Source of the DNA: Gammaproteobacteria bacterium
Lineage (GTDB): Bacteria; Pseudomonadota; Gammaproteobacteria; Thiohalobacterales; Thiohalobacteraceae
NCBI GenBank assembly: GCA_016214925.1
Contig: JACRMO010000292.1
Span: forward strand, 1 to 9,027
Direction of reading: 5' to 3'
DNA length: 9,027 nucleotides
In this document: positions 1-5,949 of the stretch, one piece after another
How the letters are laid out: every line of letters starts with the position of its first letter
Position numbering within the stretch: the first letter of the stretch is position 1
Position numbers and translations under genes: made by a program
Notes under the pieces: model-generated
The model's input: only the letters and a program-made list of their open reading frames with translations
The model's database searches: none
What the model was told of the DNA's origin: nothing

Positions 1-51
1 ATAGGTCAAGGTAAAGGTGCGCCCATCGTCGAAAAATGCCTGTACCTTCAT
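1..51 (-). CDS. Partial CDS, N-terminal 17 codons only (possible metallo-hydrolase)
   Basis: An ATG at 51 on the minus strand opens a frame that stays open to the left edge and reads MKVQAFFDDGRTFTLTY. A good ribosome binding site (AGAGGAA) sits 6 bases upstream. The gene is cut by the window edge and is divergent from purT. The N-terminal pattern, an aromatic pair followed by Asp and then TFTxxY, is reminiscent of MBL-fold hydrolases of the persulfide dioxygenase/Blh type, which begin similarly. The match is imperfect and 17 residues cannot settle it. I am fairly sure that a gene starts here, but not what it encodes. Confidence 0.5.
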   Translation of the reverse strand, partial: MKVQAFFDDGRTFTLTY

Positions 52-170
52 GCCGTTTCCTCTTACGAATACGGTGCCAGGTACACTTGCCCGGCGCGGA
101 AGTAGGGGGGGAACACATGCTCTTCCGGAGCTGGCTTTGGCGTGGACATTCCCTGAAACTACACGCTATC

Positions 171-199
171 CGGGTCTCGATTGATTTTTGTCAGACCCG
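171..199. repeat. Small inverted repeat between divergent genes
   Basis: CGGGTCT at 171-177 is exactly complementary to AGACCCG at 193-199, with a T-rich 15-base loop. It lies in the purT upstream region, and its right arm touches a candidate -35 element. It could be an operator half-site pair or a short hairpin. It has no U-tract after it and so does not look like a terminator. Confidence 0.35.
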
Positions 200-215
200 A
201 CATGCCAGTTGTAAC
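188..215 (+). promoter_or_regulatory. Candidate sigma-70 promoter for purT
   Basis: TTGTCA (188-193, five of six matches to the -35 consensus) is followed after 16 bases by TGTAAC (210-215, four of six matches to the -10 consensus). This would give a 5' leader of roughly 70 bases before the purT start. It is a weak, unverified prediction from consensus matching alone. Confidence 0.25.
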
Positions 216-290
216 GGCCGCAGGTATGCCAACTTTATGGCCGGATTTGCGCGCAATTTGTGTCGGAATTGAGGAAGCGAGGAGAAAGCG

Positions 291-1490
291 ATGCGTTTGG
301 GTACCCCGCTGTCGGCGACAGCAACCCGTGTAATGCTGCTCGGCAGTGGCGAATTGGGCAAAGAGGTGATCATCGCCTTGCAACGTTTGGGCGTCGAGGT
401 GATCGCCGTGGATCGCTATCCCGACGCCCCCGGGCACCAGGTCGCGCATCGCGCGCATACCATCAATATGGCGGACCCGGTCGCGCTACGTGCCCTGGTC
501 GAGCAGGAACGTCCGCACCTCATCGTGCCGGAGATTGAGGCCATCGCCACCGAGATGCTGGCCGAGATCGAGGCCGCGGGGCTGGCCGAGGTCATTCCCA
601 CCGCGCGCGCCGCGCAGCTGACCATGAACCGCGAAGGTATCCGTCGGTTGGCTGCCGAGGAATTGGGTGTGCCGACCTCGCGTTATGCCTTCGCCGACAG
701 CTACGAGGAACTGCGCGCCGCCGCCGAACAGGTGACGGGTTATCCCTGCATCGTCAAACCGGTGATGTCGTCGTCGGGCAAGGGCCAGTCCGCGGTGGAT
801 GCGCCGGAGCAGCTGCAGGCCGCCTGGGATTACGCAATGCAGGGCGGGCGTGTGAACCGCGGTCGCGTCATCGTCGAGGAACGCATCGAGTTCGATTTCG
901 AAATCACCTTGCTCACCGTGCGTTCGCTCGGCGAGGACGCTCAGGTGCGCACGGATTTCTGTGCGCCGATCGGTCATGTGCAGGTCAAAGGCGATTATGT
1001 CGAATCCTGGCAGCCGCAGCCGATGTCGCCGGCCGCGCTGGCGCGTTCGCAGGAGATTGCAGGTGCGGTGACCGAAGGTTTGGGTGGGCGCGGTATCTTC
1101 GGCGTGGAGTTGTTCGTGCGCGGCGATCAGGTGTGGTTCAGTGAAGTGAGCCCGCGTCCGCACGACACCGGTATGGTGACCATGGTCAGCCAGACGCAAA
1201 GTGAATTCGCCTTGCATGCACGCGCGATTCTCGGCTTGCCGGTCTCGGTCGCGTTGTGCCGGCCGGGCGCCAGCGCGGTGATCTACGGTGCGATGGAAGC
1301 GGCCGGCATCGCCTTTGAAGGTGTCGATGAGGCCTTGCGCGTGCCGGAATCGGAGATTCGTTTGTTCGGCAAGCCGGAGGCGTTCACGCGCCGACGTATG
1401 GGTGTGGCGCTCGCCTGCGCGGACGATACTGACACCGCGCGCGCACGCGCCAAGCAGGCGGCCGCGCGGGTTCGCCCAGTGCGTGGCTGA
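291..1490 (+). CDS. purT: Formate-dependent phosphoribosylglycinamide formyltransferase (GAR transformylase 2)
   Basis: PurT is a cytoplasmic ATP-grasp enzyme that uses formate and ATP to formylate GAR to FGAR, the third step of purine synthesis; it is the folate-independent alternative to PurN. The 399-residue product is full length (family about 390-400). Visible hallmarks in order: the N-terminal loop GSGELGKE (18-25), the ATP-grasp segment KPVMSSSGKGQS (156-167), VEERIEFDFEIT (195-206), GIFGVELFV (268-276) with a metal-ligand glutamate, SEVSPRPHDTGMVT (284-297) with the second acidic ligand, and the C-terminal RRRMGVAL (367-374). The start is supported by AGGAG at 280-284, six bases from the ATG. 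It is transcribed alone, divergent from the gene at the left edge and insulated on the right by a terminator at about 1602-1629. No key residue appears to be missing. PurR control is known for enterobacterial purT, but I see no convincing PurR box here. Confidence 0.97.
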   Translation: MRLGTPLSATATRVMLLGSGELGKEVIIALQRLGVEVIAVDRYPDAPGHQVAHRAHTINMADPVALRALVEQERPHLIVPEIEAIATEMLAEIEAAGLAEVIPTARAAQLTMNREGIRRLAAEELGVPTSRYAFADSYEELRAAAEQVTGYPCIVKPVMSSSGKGQSAVDAPEQLQAAWDYAMQGGRVNRGRVIVEERIEFDFEITLLTVRSLGEDAQVRTDFCAPIGHVQVKGDYVESWQPQPMSPAALARSQEIAGAVTEGLGGRGIFGVELFVRGDQVWFSEVSPRPHDTGMVTMVSQTQSEFALHARAILGLPVSVALCRPGASAVIYGAMEAAGIAFEGVDEALRVPESEIRLFGKPEAFTRRRMGVALACADDTDTARARAKQAAARVRPVRG

Positions 1491-1601
1491 TAGATCTCTC
1501 TGCTGACGACGATGCCCGCTCGCGGTGGTAGAAGTGGTTTGCAGGCCAGCGGGTAATGGTAGTGGTAGTGGCGTGATGCGCTTGCCGCGGAGCTAAAAAA
1601 C

Positions 1602-1629
1602 AAAACCCCGCCATCAAGGCGGGGTTTTT
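1602..1629. terminator. Bidirectional Rho-independent terminator between convergent genes
   Basis: AAAACCCCGCC (1602-1612), loop ATCAA, and GGCGGGGTTTT (1618-1628) form a perfect 11-base-pair stem. It is flanked by an A-run on the left (1595-1600) and a T-run on the right (1625-1629). It can therefore stop purT on the plus strand and the DUF2384-like gene cluster on the minus strand. Confidence 0.93.
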
Positions 1630-1653
1630 GTTGGTGCTTCGGCTGGTTGGCGC

Positions 1654-2067
1654 TTAGCCGGCGGTGGAACCGGAACTGGCCCAGGCGAACGAGCAGTCCA
1701 GGTGGGTGCGCACGGCGATCACGCCGTCGAGTCCGTCCTCGACCATCAGATTGACTGGCGTGCGTCGGCGAAAATGTTTGTTGCGGCGGTGCATCCACAG
1801 CGGCCCCATCTGCGGGTTGCGCGGAAAGGTGGTGCGCAGGGCGTCGGCGATGCCGATCAGATGTTCGATGCGTTCCAGCACGTCAGGATCATCCGGGAAG
1901 GGCGTATCCGTCTGATAGCGGCGCATGTTGCGGGCCGTAATCTCGCTGGGTAATGCCAGGATGACAACCTGTTCCGAGAGGCCGATGCCCCAGCTCTCCA
2001 ACAAGCTGATGATACTGCGGGTCAGGTACACGCGGTCTTCCTGACTGGCTTTGGTGAATTCACTCAT
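1654..2067 (-). CDS. DUF2384 (Xre/MbcA/ParS toxin-binding)-like protein, orphan
   Basis: The 137-residue protein has a helical N-terminal part (about 12-60), which may act as an HTH-like module. A C-terminal region follows with the pattern of the MbcA/ParS/Xre antitoxin domain: ERIEHLIGIADALRTTFP (65-82), the tryptophan of PLWMHRRN (89-96), RTPVNLM (102-108) and DGLDGVIAVRTHLD (111-124). In classical systems this domain binds and neutralises a RES-domain NAD-degrading toxin encoded next to it. No RES-type toxin is encoded nearby, so an antitoxin role is not supported here; a solitary regulatory role is possible. The start at 2067 has GAGGA about eight bases upstream. It is the last gene before the terminator and lies 80 bases downstream of a small co-directional gene. 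I am confident it is a gene and fairly confident of the domain, but not of its function. Confidence 0.8.
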   Translation of the reverse strand: MSEFTKASQEDRVYLTRSIISLLESWGIGLSEQVVILALPSEITARNMRRYQTDTPFPDDPDVLERIEHLIGIADALRTTFPRNPQMGPLWMHRRNKHFRRRTPVNLMVEDGLDGVIAVRTHLDCSFAWASSGSTAG

Positions 2068-2147
2068 GTTGGAGTCCTCAAACCGTGCTTGGAAACACTA
2101 TGCGGCAGAACGGGGCGGTGCTGCTATAAACCGGAAAGGCTGCGCAG

Positions 2148-2447
2148 TTATTGTGTGGTACCCGGCTTGTCTTTCTTGCGGCCGAGACTGCTCAGGGGGA
2201 CCGCCACGGTTTTCTGCGGTTCGTCGATGAAGCGCGGGCGTTTATTCATGGACTTGCCGCGGGCCTCGACCAGTTCCCGTTCGCGCGCGGAGATCAGCGC
2301 GAGACATTCGCGGATGCCCTGTACGGTACTGTCGGACAGCGGATGCCGGAAGCCCGGTTTGGCGTGGGTGTCCTTGGCGACATCCGTCAGCACCCGCTTC
2401 ATCATGAGTAGGATGCGTTCTTCCTGGGACATTTCTTCAGCGGACAT
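2148..2447 (-). CDS. Conserved-looking small protein of unknown function (99 aa)
   Basis: This is a small, charged, soluble protein without a signal peptide or membrane segment. Its N-terminal half is helical (SQEERILLMMKRVLTDVAKD, 7-26), followed by a Pro/Gly turn with HPLSDSTVQGIRECLALIS (35-53). The tail is basic, with PRFIDEP (71-77) and Arg/Lys near the end. I dimly associate this layout with short proteins that are sometimes labelled segregation and condensation protein A, but I cannot confirm it and assign no function. I chose the ATG at 2447 because AAAGG precedes it at about eight bases. The frame stays open to an ATG at 2504 (118 aa), which lacks a ribosome binding site, and another ATG lies at 2432. 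It sits between the zinc-ribbon gene and the DUF2384-like gene, all on the same strand. Confidence 0.72.
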   Translation of the reverse strand: MSAEEMSQEERILLMMKRVLTDVAKDTHAKPGFRHPLSDSTVQGIRECLALISARERELVEARGKSMNKRPRFIDEPQKTVAVPLSSLGRKKDKPGTTQ

Positions 2448-2544
2448 GCGGTTGGCCTTTGGCCCAGGGAACTGCCGGGCGTCGGTGAATCGGCGATGCG
2501 GCATTTTGGCACAACTGTGGCCTGAGATTCATCCGCAGGATTTG

Positions 2545-3105
2545 TCAGTCTTCGATATAGAAGAACCGCCACGGCACGCCGCTGGCCACGGCCAGGCGGT
2601 CGAGCAGCCGGTCGCTGGGCACGGCCTCGCCGGTGTGGATGCCCCATATGTCCAGGTACACCCGGGCATAACCGCCGGATTGACGCCAATTCAGCCCGGC
2701 CGCGGGGGATATGTGCCCGCAGTCGGGACAGGCGATGAGCGCGCTCGGCACTAATATCAGGTGTGGTGGGATGTCGACCCGACAGCGGCGACAACGCGGA
2801 CCTTGGCCGATTCTGCAGCGCAGGCGCGGCTGCTCGGTGACGGCAGGTATATGGATATGGCAGAACTGGCCGCTGCGCGCGGCGTGTGTGATCTGCTGTG
2901 CGGGTGGGTCCAGTTGGATCGACGGGGCACAGCCCAGGAAACTGATGCCGTCCAGAAAATCGGGGCCGGTCTGGAAATGCGTGTTCCCGTCCAGCGAGAA
3001 GGCCGCGCCGATCAGGCCGATGTTGTGCAAGGCCAGGGCGATCGCCTCGCGGGACGGTGCGAGGTCGTGGGCCTGCGGATGCAAGACGAGTTTCGGCGCG
3101 CTCAT
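2545..3105 (-). CDS. Zinc-ribbon protein of unknown function (186 aa)
   Basis: I do not recognise the family as a whole. Two CxxC knuckles are visible, CRRC at 105-108 and CPDC at 126-129, separated by 17 residues, which is the geometry of a treble-clef or zinc-ribbon metal site. The N-terminal 95 residues (including LHNIGLIGAAF and GPDFLDGISFLGC) look like a separate alpha/beta domain, and the C-terminal part ends in WRFFYIED. There is no signal peptide or membrane helix, so it is probably cytoplasmic. The ATG at 3105 has only a weak ribosome binding site. The gene is the first of three minus-strand genes and is divergent from the HhH membrane protein gene. Zinc binding is inferred from cysteine spacing only; DNA, RNA or protein binding would all be compatible. 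Confidence 0.75.
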   Translation of the reverse strand: MSAPKLVLHPQAHDLAPSREAIALALHNIGLIGAAFSLDGNTHFQTGPDFLDGISFLGCAPSIQLDPPAQQITHAARSGQFCHIHIPAVTEQPRLRCRIGQGPRCRRCRVDIPPHLILVPSALIACPDCGHISPAAGLNWRQSGGYARVYLDIWGIHTGEAVPSDRLLDRLAVASGVPWRFFYIED

Positions 3106-3214
3106 AGAGCGGATGGCCTGTGCGGGTCGAGGCCGGCCGTGAACGTGTCATCTTCTGGAATCGGCATGCACAAGACCTTGTTGCGGTACGCTGTGGGATG
3201 CGCGATGGTGGCGA

Positions 3215-3220
3215 TATACT
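3215..3220 (+). promoter_or_regulatory. Candidate -10 element upstream of the HhH membrane protein gene
   Basis: TATACT lies in the 169-base divergent spacer about 55 bases before the ATG at 3275 and is close to the -10 consensus. No good -35 hexamer lies at the right distance, so this is only suggestive. Confidence 0.2.
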
Positions 3221-3274
3221 CGCGCGAATTCAACCGGCGGCGCTGATTGTGGCGGCGTTCACGGATTCACCGGG

Positions 3275-3964
3275 ATGAGTTTTGGGATAGTGGTTCACAT
3301 GGATCGAGCGCCTATGCAATTTCATCACGACGACGTATACCAAGACCGCACCTGGTTCGATGTACTGGGTGTCTGGCTTGCGCAGCAGGTCCGGCGGTGG
3401 CTGCCGCGTCGGCCGGCGCGACTCTGGTCGACCGGTTTCGCGGTATTCGCCGCGCTGTGTGTCGCCTGGGCGGCCGGCTTGGCGACCCAATGCGTACTCG
3501 TGGAATTGCCCGCGAATGTGTGTCTTGCCCAGTGGCTGGCGGCGGGGCTGCTGCTGGTTGCGGCGCGCCACTTCCTGCGGGCCACGGGGCTGAGCGCGGC
3601 CAGTGCGATAGAGCCACGGCAGCGGATCCAACGTCGTGCCGAATCGATGGGTTCGAAGCGCGCTGAGGGTGCCGTTCCCGCGCGCAGTTCGGCGCCCGCC
3701 ACGCCGTCCACCCCCAGCCCATCGACCGGCGAAGACCCGCGGCAGTTTTTCCGTGCGGTGAAGGCGGCCGGCATCAACCTGCGGATCGCGCAGGCCTTGT
3801 ATGCGGCCGGTTTCCGCACCGCCGAACAGGTGCGCATAGCCGCGGATGCGGCGCTGCTGGCCACGCCCGGCATCGGCCCGGCGACCGTGCGCAAATTGCG
3901 CAGCCAATTCGGCCAGCCGGATACGTCGGATGTGCCTGGTGCCGCTCACTCCAGGGCCGCGTAG
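3275..3964 (+). CDS. Two-TM membrane protein with C-terminal helix-hairpin-helix domain
   Basis: The 229-residue protein has three parts. Residues 53-74 and about 84-100 are hydrophobic and form a probable two-helix membrane hairpin, preceded by RRWLPRRPAR (40-49) and followed by RHFLR (98-102). By the positive-inside rule this places both ends in the cytoplasm. Residues 125-155 are a Ser/Pro/Ala/Thr-rich linker. Residues 157-213 form a helical domain ending in a typical HhH loop, TPGIGPATVRKLRSQFG (197-213), a fold that usually contacts DNA backbone non-specifically. Two cysteines (73 and 83) bracket the short periplasmic loop. The start is uncertain: ATGs at 3275, 3299 and 3314 all have weak ribosome binding sites. 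The last 19 bases overlap the convergent cupin gene. ComEA also combines a membrane anchor with HhH motifs, but with one helix and a periplasmic HhH, so this is not a clear ComEA. Confidence 0.78.
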   Translation: MSFGIVVHMDRAPMQFHHDDVYQDRTWFDVLGVWLAQQVRRWLPRRPARLWSTGFAVFAALCVAWAAGLATQCVLVELPANVCLAQWLAAGLLLVAARHFLRATGLSAASAIEPRQRIQRRAESMGSKRAEGAVPARSSAPATPSTPSPSTGEDPRQFFRAVKAAGINLRIAQALYAAGFRTAEQVRIAADAALLATPGIGPATVRKLRSQFGQPDTSDVPGAAHSRAA

Positions 3965-4311
3965 CACGCCGGTGTGAAACGCGGCGTGCAGATCGCATAG
4001 AACAGCAAATCCTCCGCGCCCGTGTTGGCAATGCGCTGGCGCACGCCGGCCGGGATCACCACCACATCGCCCGCGTTAACCGCTTCCGGCACCGCATCGC
4101 CGATCTCGACCCGCCCGCTGCCGCGCAGAATCAGATAGCGCTCGGTCACGCCGCTGAGCGCATGCCAGCGCGTGATGTTACCTGGCGCGACCCGCGCTTG
4201 TGCGATGGAGGCTTGCGGATCATCGGGATCGTTCCAGCTTTCCAGAATGCCGCAGCCTTCGACAAAGGCGTATTCCTGGCCGGGATCGGGATGGACTATA
4301 TGGATATTCAT
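3946..4311 (-). CDS. Small single-domain cupin protein
   Basis: The 121-residue product forms one conserved beta-barrel domain. Cupin motif 1 is visible as PGNITRWHALSGVTERYLILRG (positions 43-64 in the protein), with His50 and Glu57 at metal positions but Leu52 where many cupins have the second His. Motif 2 is GDVVVIPAGVRQRIAN (81-96), with Gln92 at the usual His position. Half of the classical metal ligands are therefore replaced, so it may bind metal weakly, bind a ligand non-catalytically, or belong to a divergent cupin branch. I chose the ATG at 4311 because it begins the conserved domain and has AGGT about eight bases upstream; the frame runs on to 4374 without a better start. It is divergent from the MBL hydrolase gene (109-base spacer) and overlaps the HhH gene tail to tail. 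The substrate is unknown. Confidence 0.87.
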   Translation of the reverse strand: MNIHIVHPDPGQEYAFVEGCGILESWNDPDDPQASIAQARVAPGNITRWHALSGVTERYLILRGSGRVEIGDAVPEAVNAGDVVVIPAGVRQRIANTGAEDLLFYAICTPRFTPACYAALE

Positions 4312-4408
4312 CAGCGTACCTGTGTGGATCGTTGGCTGTGTGGAAGTGTAGTGGCCGGCAAGGCCTTCGGCCATAATGCGACCGACATGTAGTGTCTATG
4401 GAATAGCC

Positions 4409-4414
4409 AAGGAG
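4409..4414 (+). promoter_or_regulatory. Ribosome binding site that sets the MBL hydrolase start
   Basis: AAGGAG lies six bases before the ATG at 4421. It favours this start over the upstream in-frame ATG at 4376, which would add 15 residues with no homology-like features. Confidence 0.7.
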
Positions 4415-4420
4415 TCCGCC

Positions 4421-5131
4421 ATGGCGACAGAAACCCCGTACCGTATCCACGCCCTCGAACTCGGGCCGATGGCGAACTTCGTGTATCTGATTGAAGACCT
4501 GCGCACCCGCCGCGCGGCCGTTGTCGATCCCGCCTGGGATGTACCGGAGATTCTCGCGCTGGCGCGCACGCACGGGCTCAATATCACCGACGTGCTGCTG
4601 ACCCACAGCCATCACGATCACATCAACGGCATCGAGGCATTGCTGCGCAGTTACGACGCGCAGGTGCATCTGCTCAAACCCGAGGCGCAGTTCTGGGGGC
4701 GGTATCTGGATCTGCCGACGCTGCATCACGGTGGCGAACGCATCGCCCTCGGCGACACCGAAATCAAGATCCTGCACACACCGGGCCACACGCCGGGTTC
4801 CGCCTGTTATCAATTGGGCGACGATCTGATTACCGGAGACACGCTGTTCGTCTACGGCTGCGGCCGTTGCGACCTGCGCGGTGGCGATCCGGAACAAATG
4901 TTCTGGACGCTGAAGGATATGCGCGAGAAGCTGCCGGAAGCGACCTTGATCCGGCCCGGGCACAATTATTCGGTCGCCGAAACCTCCACGCTACGTGAAC
5001 AGATCGCCGGCAATCCTTTCCTGCATTTCGACGATCTCAAACGCTTCACCCAATACCGCATGCATTATCACGATCAGCATCGCGAAGAGCCGTATGGGCC
5101 GGTGCCGAAGGGCATGGAGATGCCAGCTTAG
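4421..5131 (+). CDS. MBL-fold metallo-hydrolase (glyoxalase II-like)
   Basis: The 236-residue protein has the complete dinuclear metal site of the metallo-beta-lactamase superfamily: HSHHDH (62-67), His123 in TPGHTPGS (120-127), Asp140 in TGDTLF (139-143) and His181 in RPGHNYS (178-184). The order and spacing resemble hydroxyacylglutathione hydrolase (glyoxalase II) and persulfide dioxygenase-like proteins, which act on glutathione thioesters or persulfides. The segment GCGRCD (146-151), followed by GGDPEQMFWTL (154-164), is typical of this branch. The C-terminal about 35 residues are charged and His-rich (HYHDQH, 215-220). The protein is cytoplasmic, with no signal peptide. The gene is divergent from the cupin gene and overlaps the end of the convergent Rossmann gene by four bases. 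The exact substrate cannot be read from the sequence. Confidence 0.92.
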   Translation: MATETPYRIHALELGPMANFVYLIEDLRTRRAAVVDPAWDVPEILALARTHGLNITDVLLTHSHHDHINGIEALLRSYDAQVHLLKPEAQFWGRYLDLPTLHHGGERIALGDTEIKILHTPGHTPGSACYQLGDDLITGDTLFVYGCGRCDLRGGDPEQMFWTLKDMREKLPEATLIRPGHNYSVAETSTLREQIAGNPFLHFDDLKRFTQYRMHYHDQHREEPYGPVPKGMEMPA

Positions 5132-5898
5132 TTTTTCTGTGCCGCGGCAATTTCGCGCAGCTTCGGTACCGCCAAACCCGCCGCATCCGCTTGCTCCAGC
5201 GCGCGTTGCAATCGCGCCGGCGCGCTGCGGCCCATGCAGCCGTGCTGCGGGTCGCCGTCGAAGGCCTCCAGCATGCCGGCGATCAACGCATAGTGATCGA
5301 ACCTCGCGGCGGTGAGGTGTTCCTGAATCACGATGACATCCTGGGCAACGGCCCGTGCGAGATCCGCATGCTCGCGCCACAGCGCGCTGACCGTGCCACC
5401 GACCACCAGACCGGCCACGTTGGTGGTGACGATATAGACATTCTTGCGCACCAGTTCGAACAGCAATTGATCTTGGGTCGCCAGCACGCGCGCGTCGATA
5501 CCGATGCCGTTCAGTGCATCGGTCAACAACTGTGCGTGCGGACCAAAGGCGGGCGAGGGCAGCAGCACTTTTGCATCCTGCCCGCGCTTTTTCTCGAACC
5601 AGACCGAGATCACCGTCGGTTGCGTGAGACCGGACTCCAGCCAATCGCGCGGCAACAACTCATTCTGGAGCAGCGCGAGACGTGAGCGCCACGGGCTGGG
5701 GATGGCGTGCAAGACGGCATGCAGATCTTTTTCCGCCACGGCCAGCAAGACCATTTCGGGGTCGGGCAAGGCGGCCGCTTCCACATTCATGTCCATGGCG
5801 CGCGTGATGGGATGGACAGGATGACCGAGGCGCAACAGGCCGCGCGCGAACATCGCGCCGAGTTCGCCGATGCCGATGACGACGACAGGAGCTTTCAT
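5128..5898 (-). CDS. NAD(P)-binding protein, ketopantoate reductase (PanE/ApbA)-like
   Basis: The 256-residue protein starts with a Rossmann dinucleotide-binding strand-loop-helix, VVVIGIGELGAMFARGL (5-21), which contains GxGxxG (Gly9, 11, 14). The second half is helical: RKNVYIVTTNVAGLVVGGTVSALW (151-174) is placed like the KxxxN segment of PanE, with Lys152 and Asn153/Asn160. A conserved-looking tail follows, DGDPQHGCMGR (214-224). PanE reduces 2-dehydropantoate to pantoate with NADPH, but the middle region is not close enough to call it true PanE; it may reduce another 2-oxo acid. It is the last gene of the minus-strand cobalamin-linked row, 51 bases after the DUF2322-like gene, and may be co-transcribed with it. 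The ATG at 5898 has no strong ribosome binding site. Its stop overlaps the MBL gene stop. Confidence 0.8.
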   Translation of the reverse strand: MKAPVVVIGIGELGAMFARGLLRLGHPVHPITRAMDMNVEAAALPDPEMVLLAVAEKDLHAVLHAIPSPWRSRLALLQNELLPRDWLESGLTQPTVISVWFEKKRGQDAKVLLPSPAFGPHAQLLTDALNGIGIDARVLATQDQLLFELVRKNVYIVTTNVAGLVVGGTVSALWREHADLARAVAQDVIVIQEHLTAARFDHYALIAGMLEAFDGDPQHGCMGRSAPARLQRALEQADAAGLAVPKLREIAAAQKN

Positions 5899-5949
5899 AA
5901 ACGCTGAGACCGGATAGGGAGCAGAGGCGCGAGTGTATACGACGCCGGT

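Noticed and set aside
251..264. Possible PurR operator (GCGCAATTTGTGTC)
   Set aside because: It shares GCAA and some Ts with the PurR box but lacks the central CG and the palindromic symmetry.
36..272. 78-codon plus-strand frame before purT
   Set aside because: It has no ribosome binding site, is rich in Arg and Cys, and runs antisense to the start of the left-edge gene.
486..1217. 243-codon minus-strand frame opposite purT
   Set aside because: It is a shadow of an unambiguous purT, with His/Arg-rich composition typical of antisense frames and no ribosome binding site or motif.
1555..1570. GGTAGT-type short tandem repeat
   Set aside because: Only two to three imperfect copies in a spacer; no sign of a functional repeat or larger array.
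3247..3666. 139-codon plus-strand frame overlapping the HhH membrane protein gene
   Set aside because: The +1-shifted frame gives Arg/Cys-rich low-quality protein, while the 3275-3964 frame has TM helices and a real HhH motif.
4353..4372. GC-rich dyad GGCCG...CGGCC between the cupin and MBL genes
   Set aside because: It is short, has no U-tract, and such GGCC-rich palindromes arise easily at this base composition.
4220..4963. 247-codon minus-strand frame opposite the MBL hydrolase and cupin start
   Set aside because: It covers most of the MBL hydrolase metal-site sequence on the other strand and has no recognisable domain.
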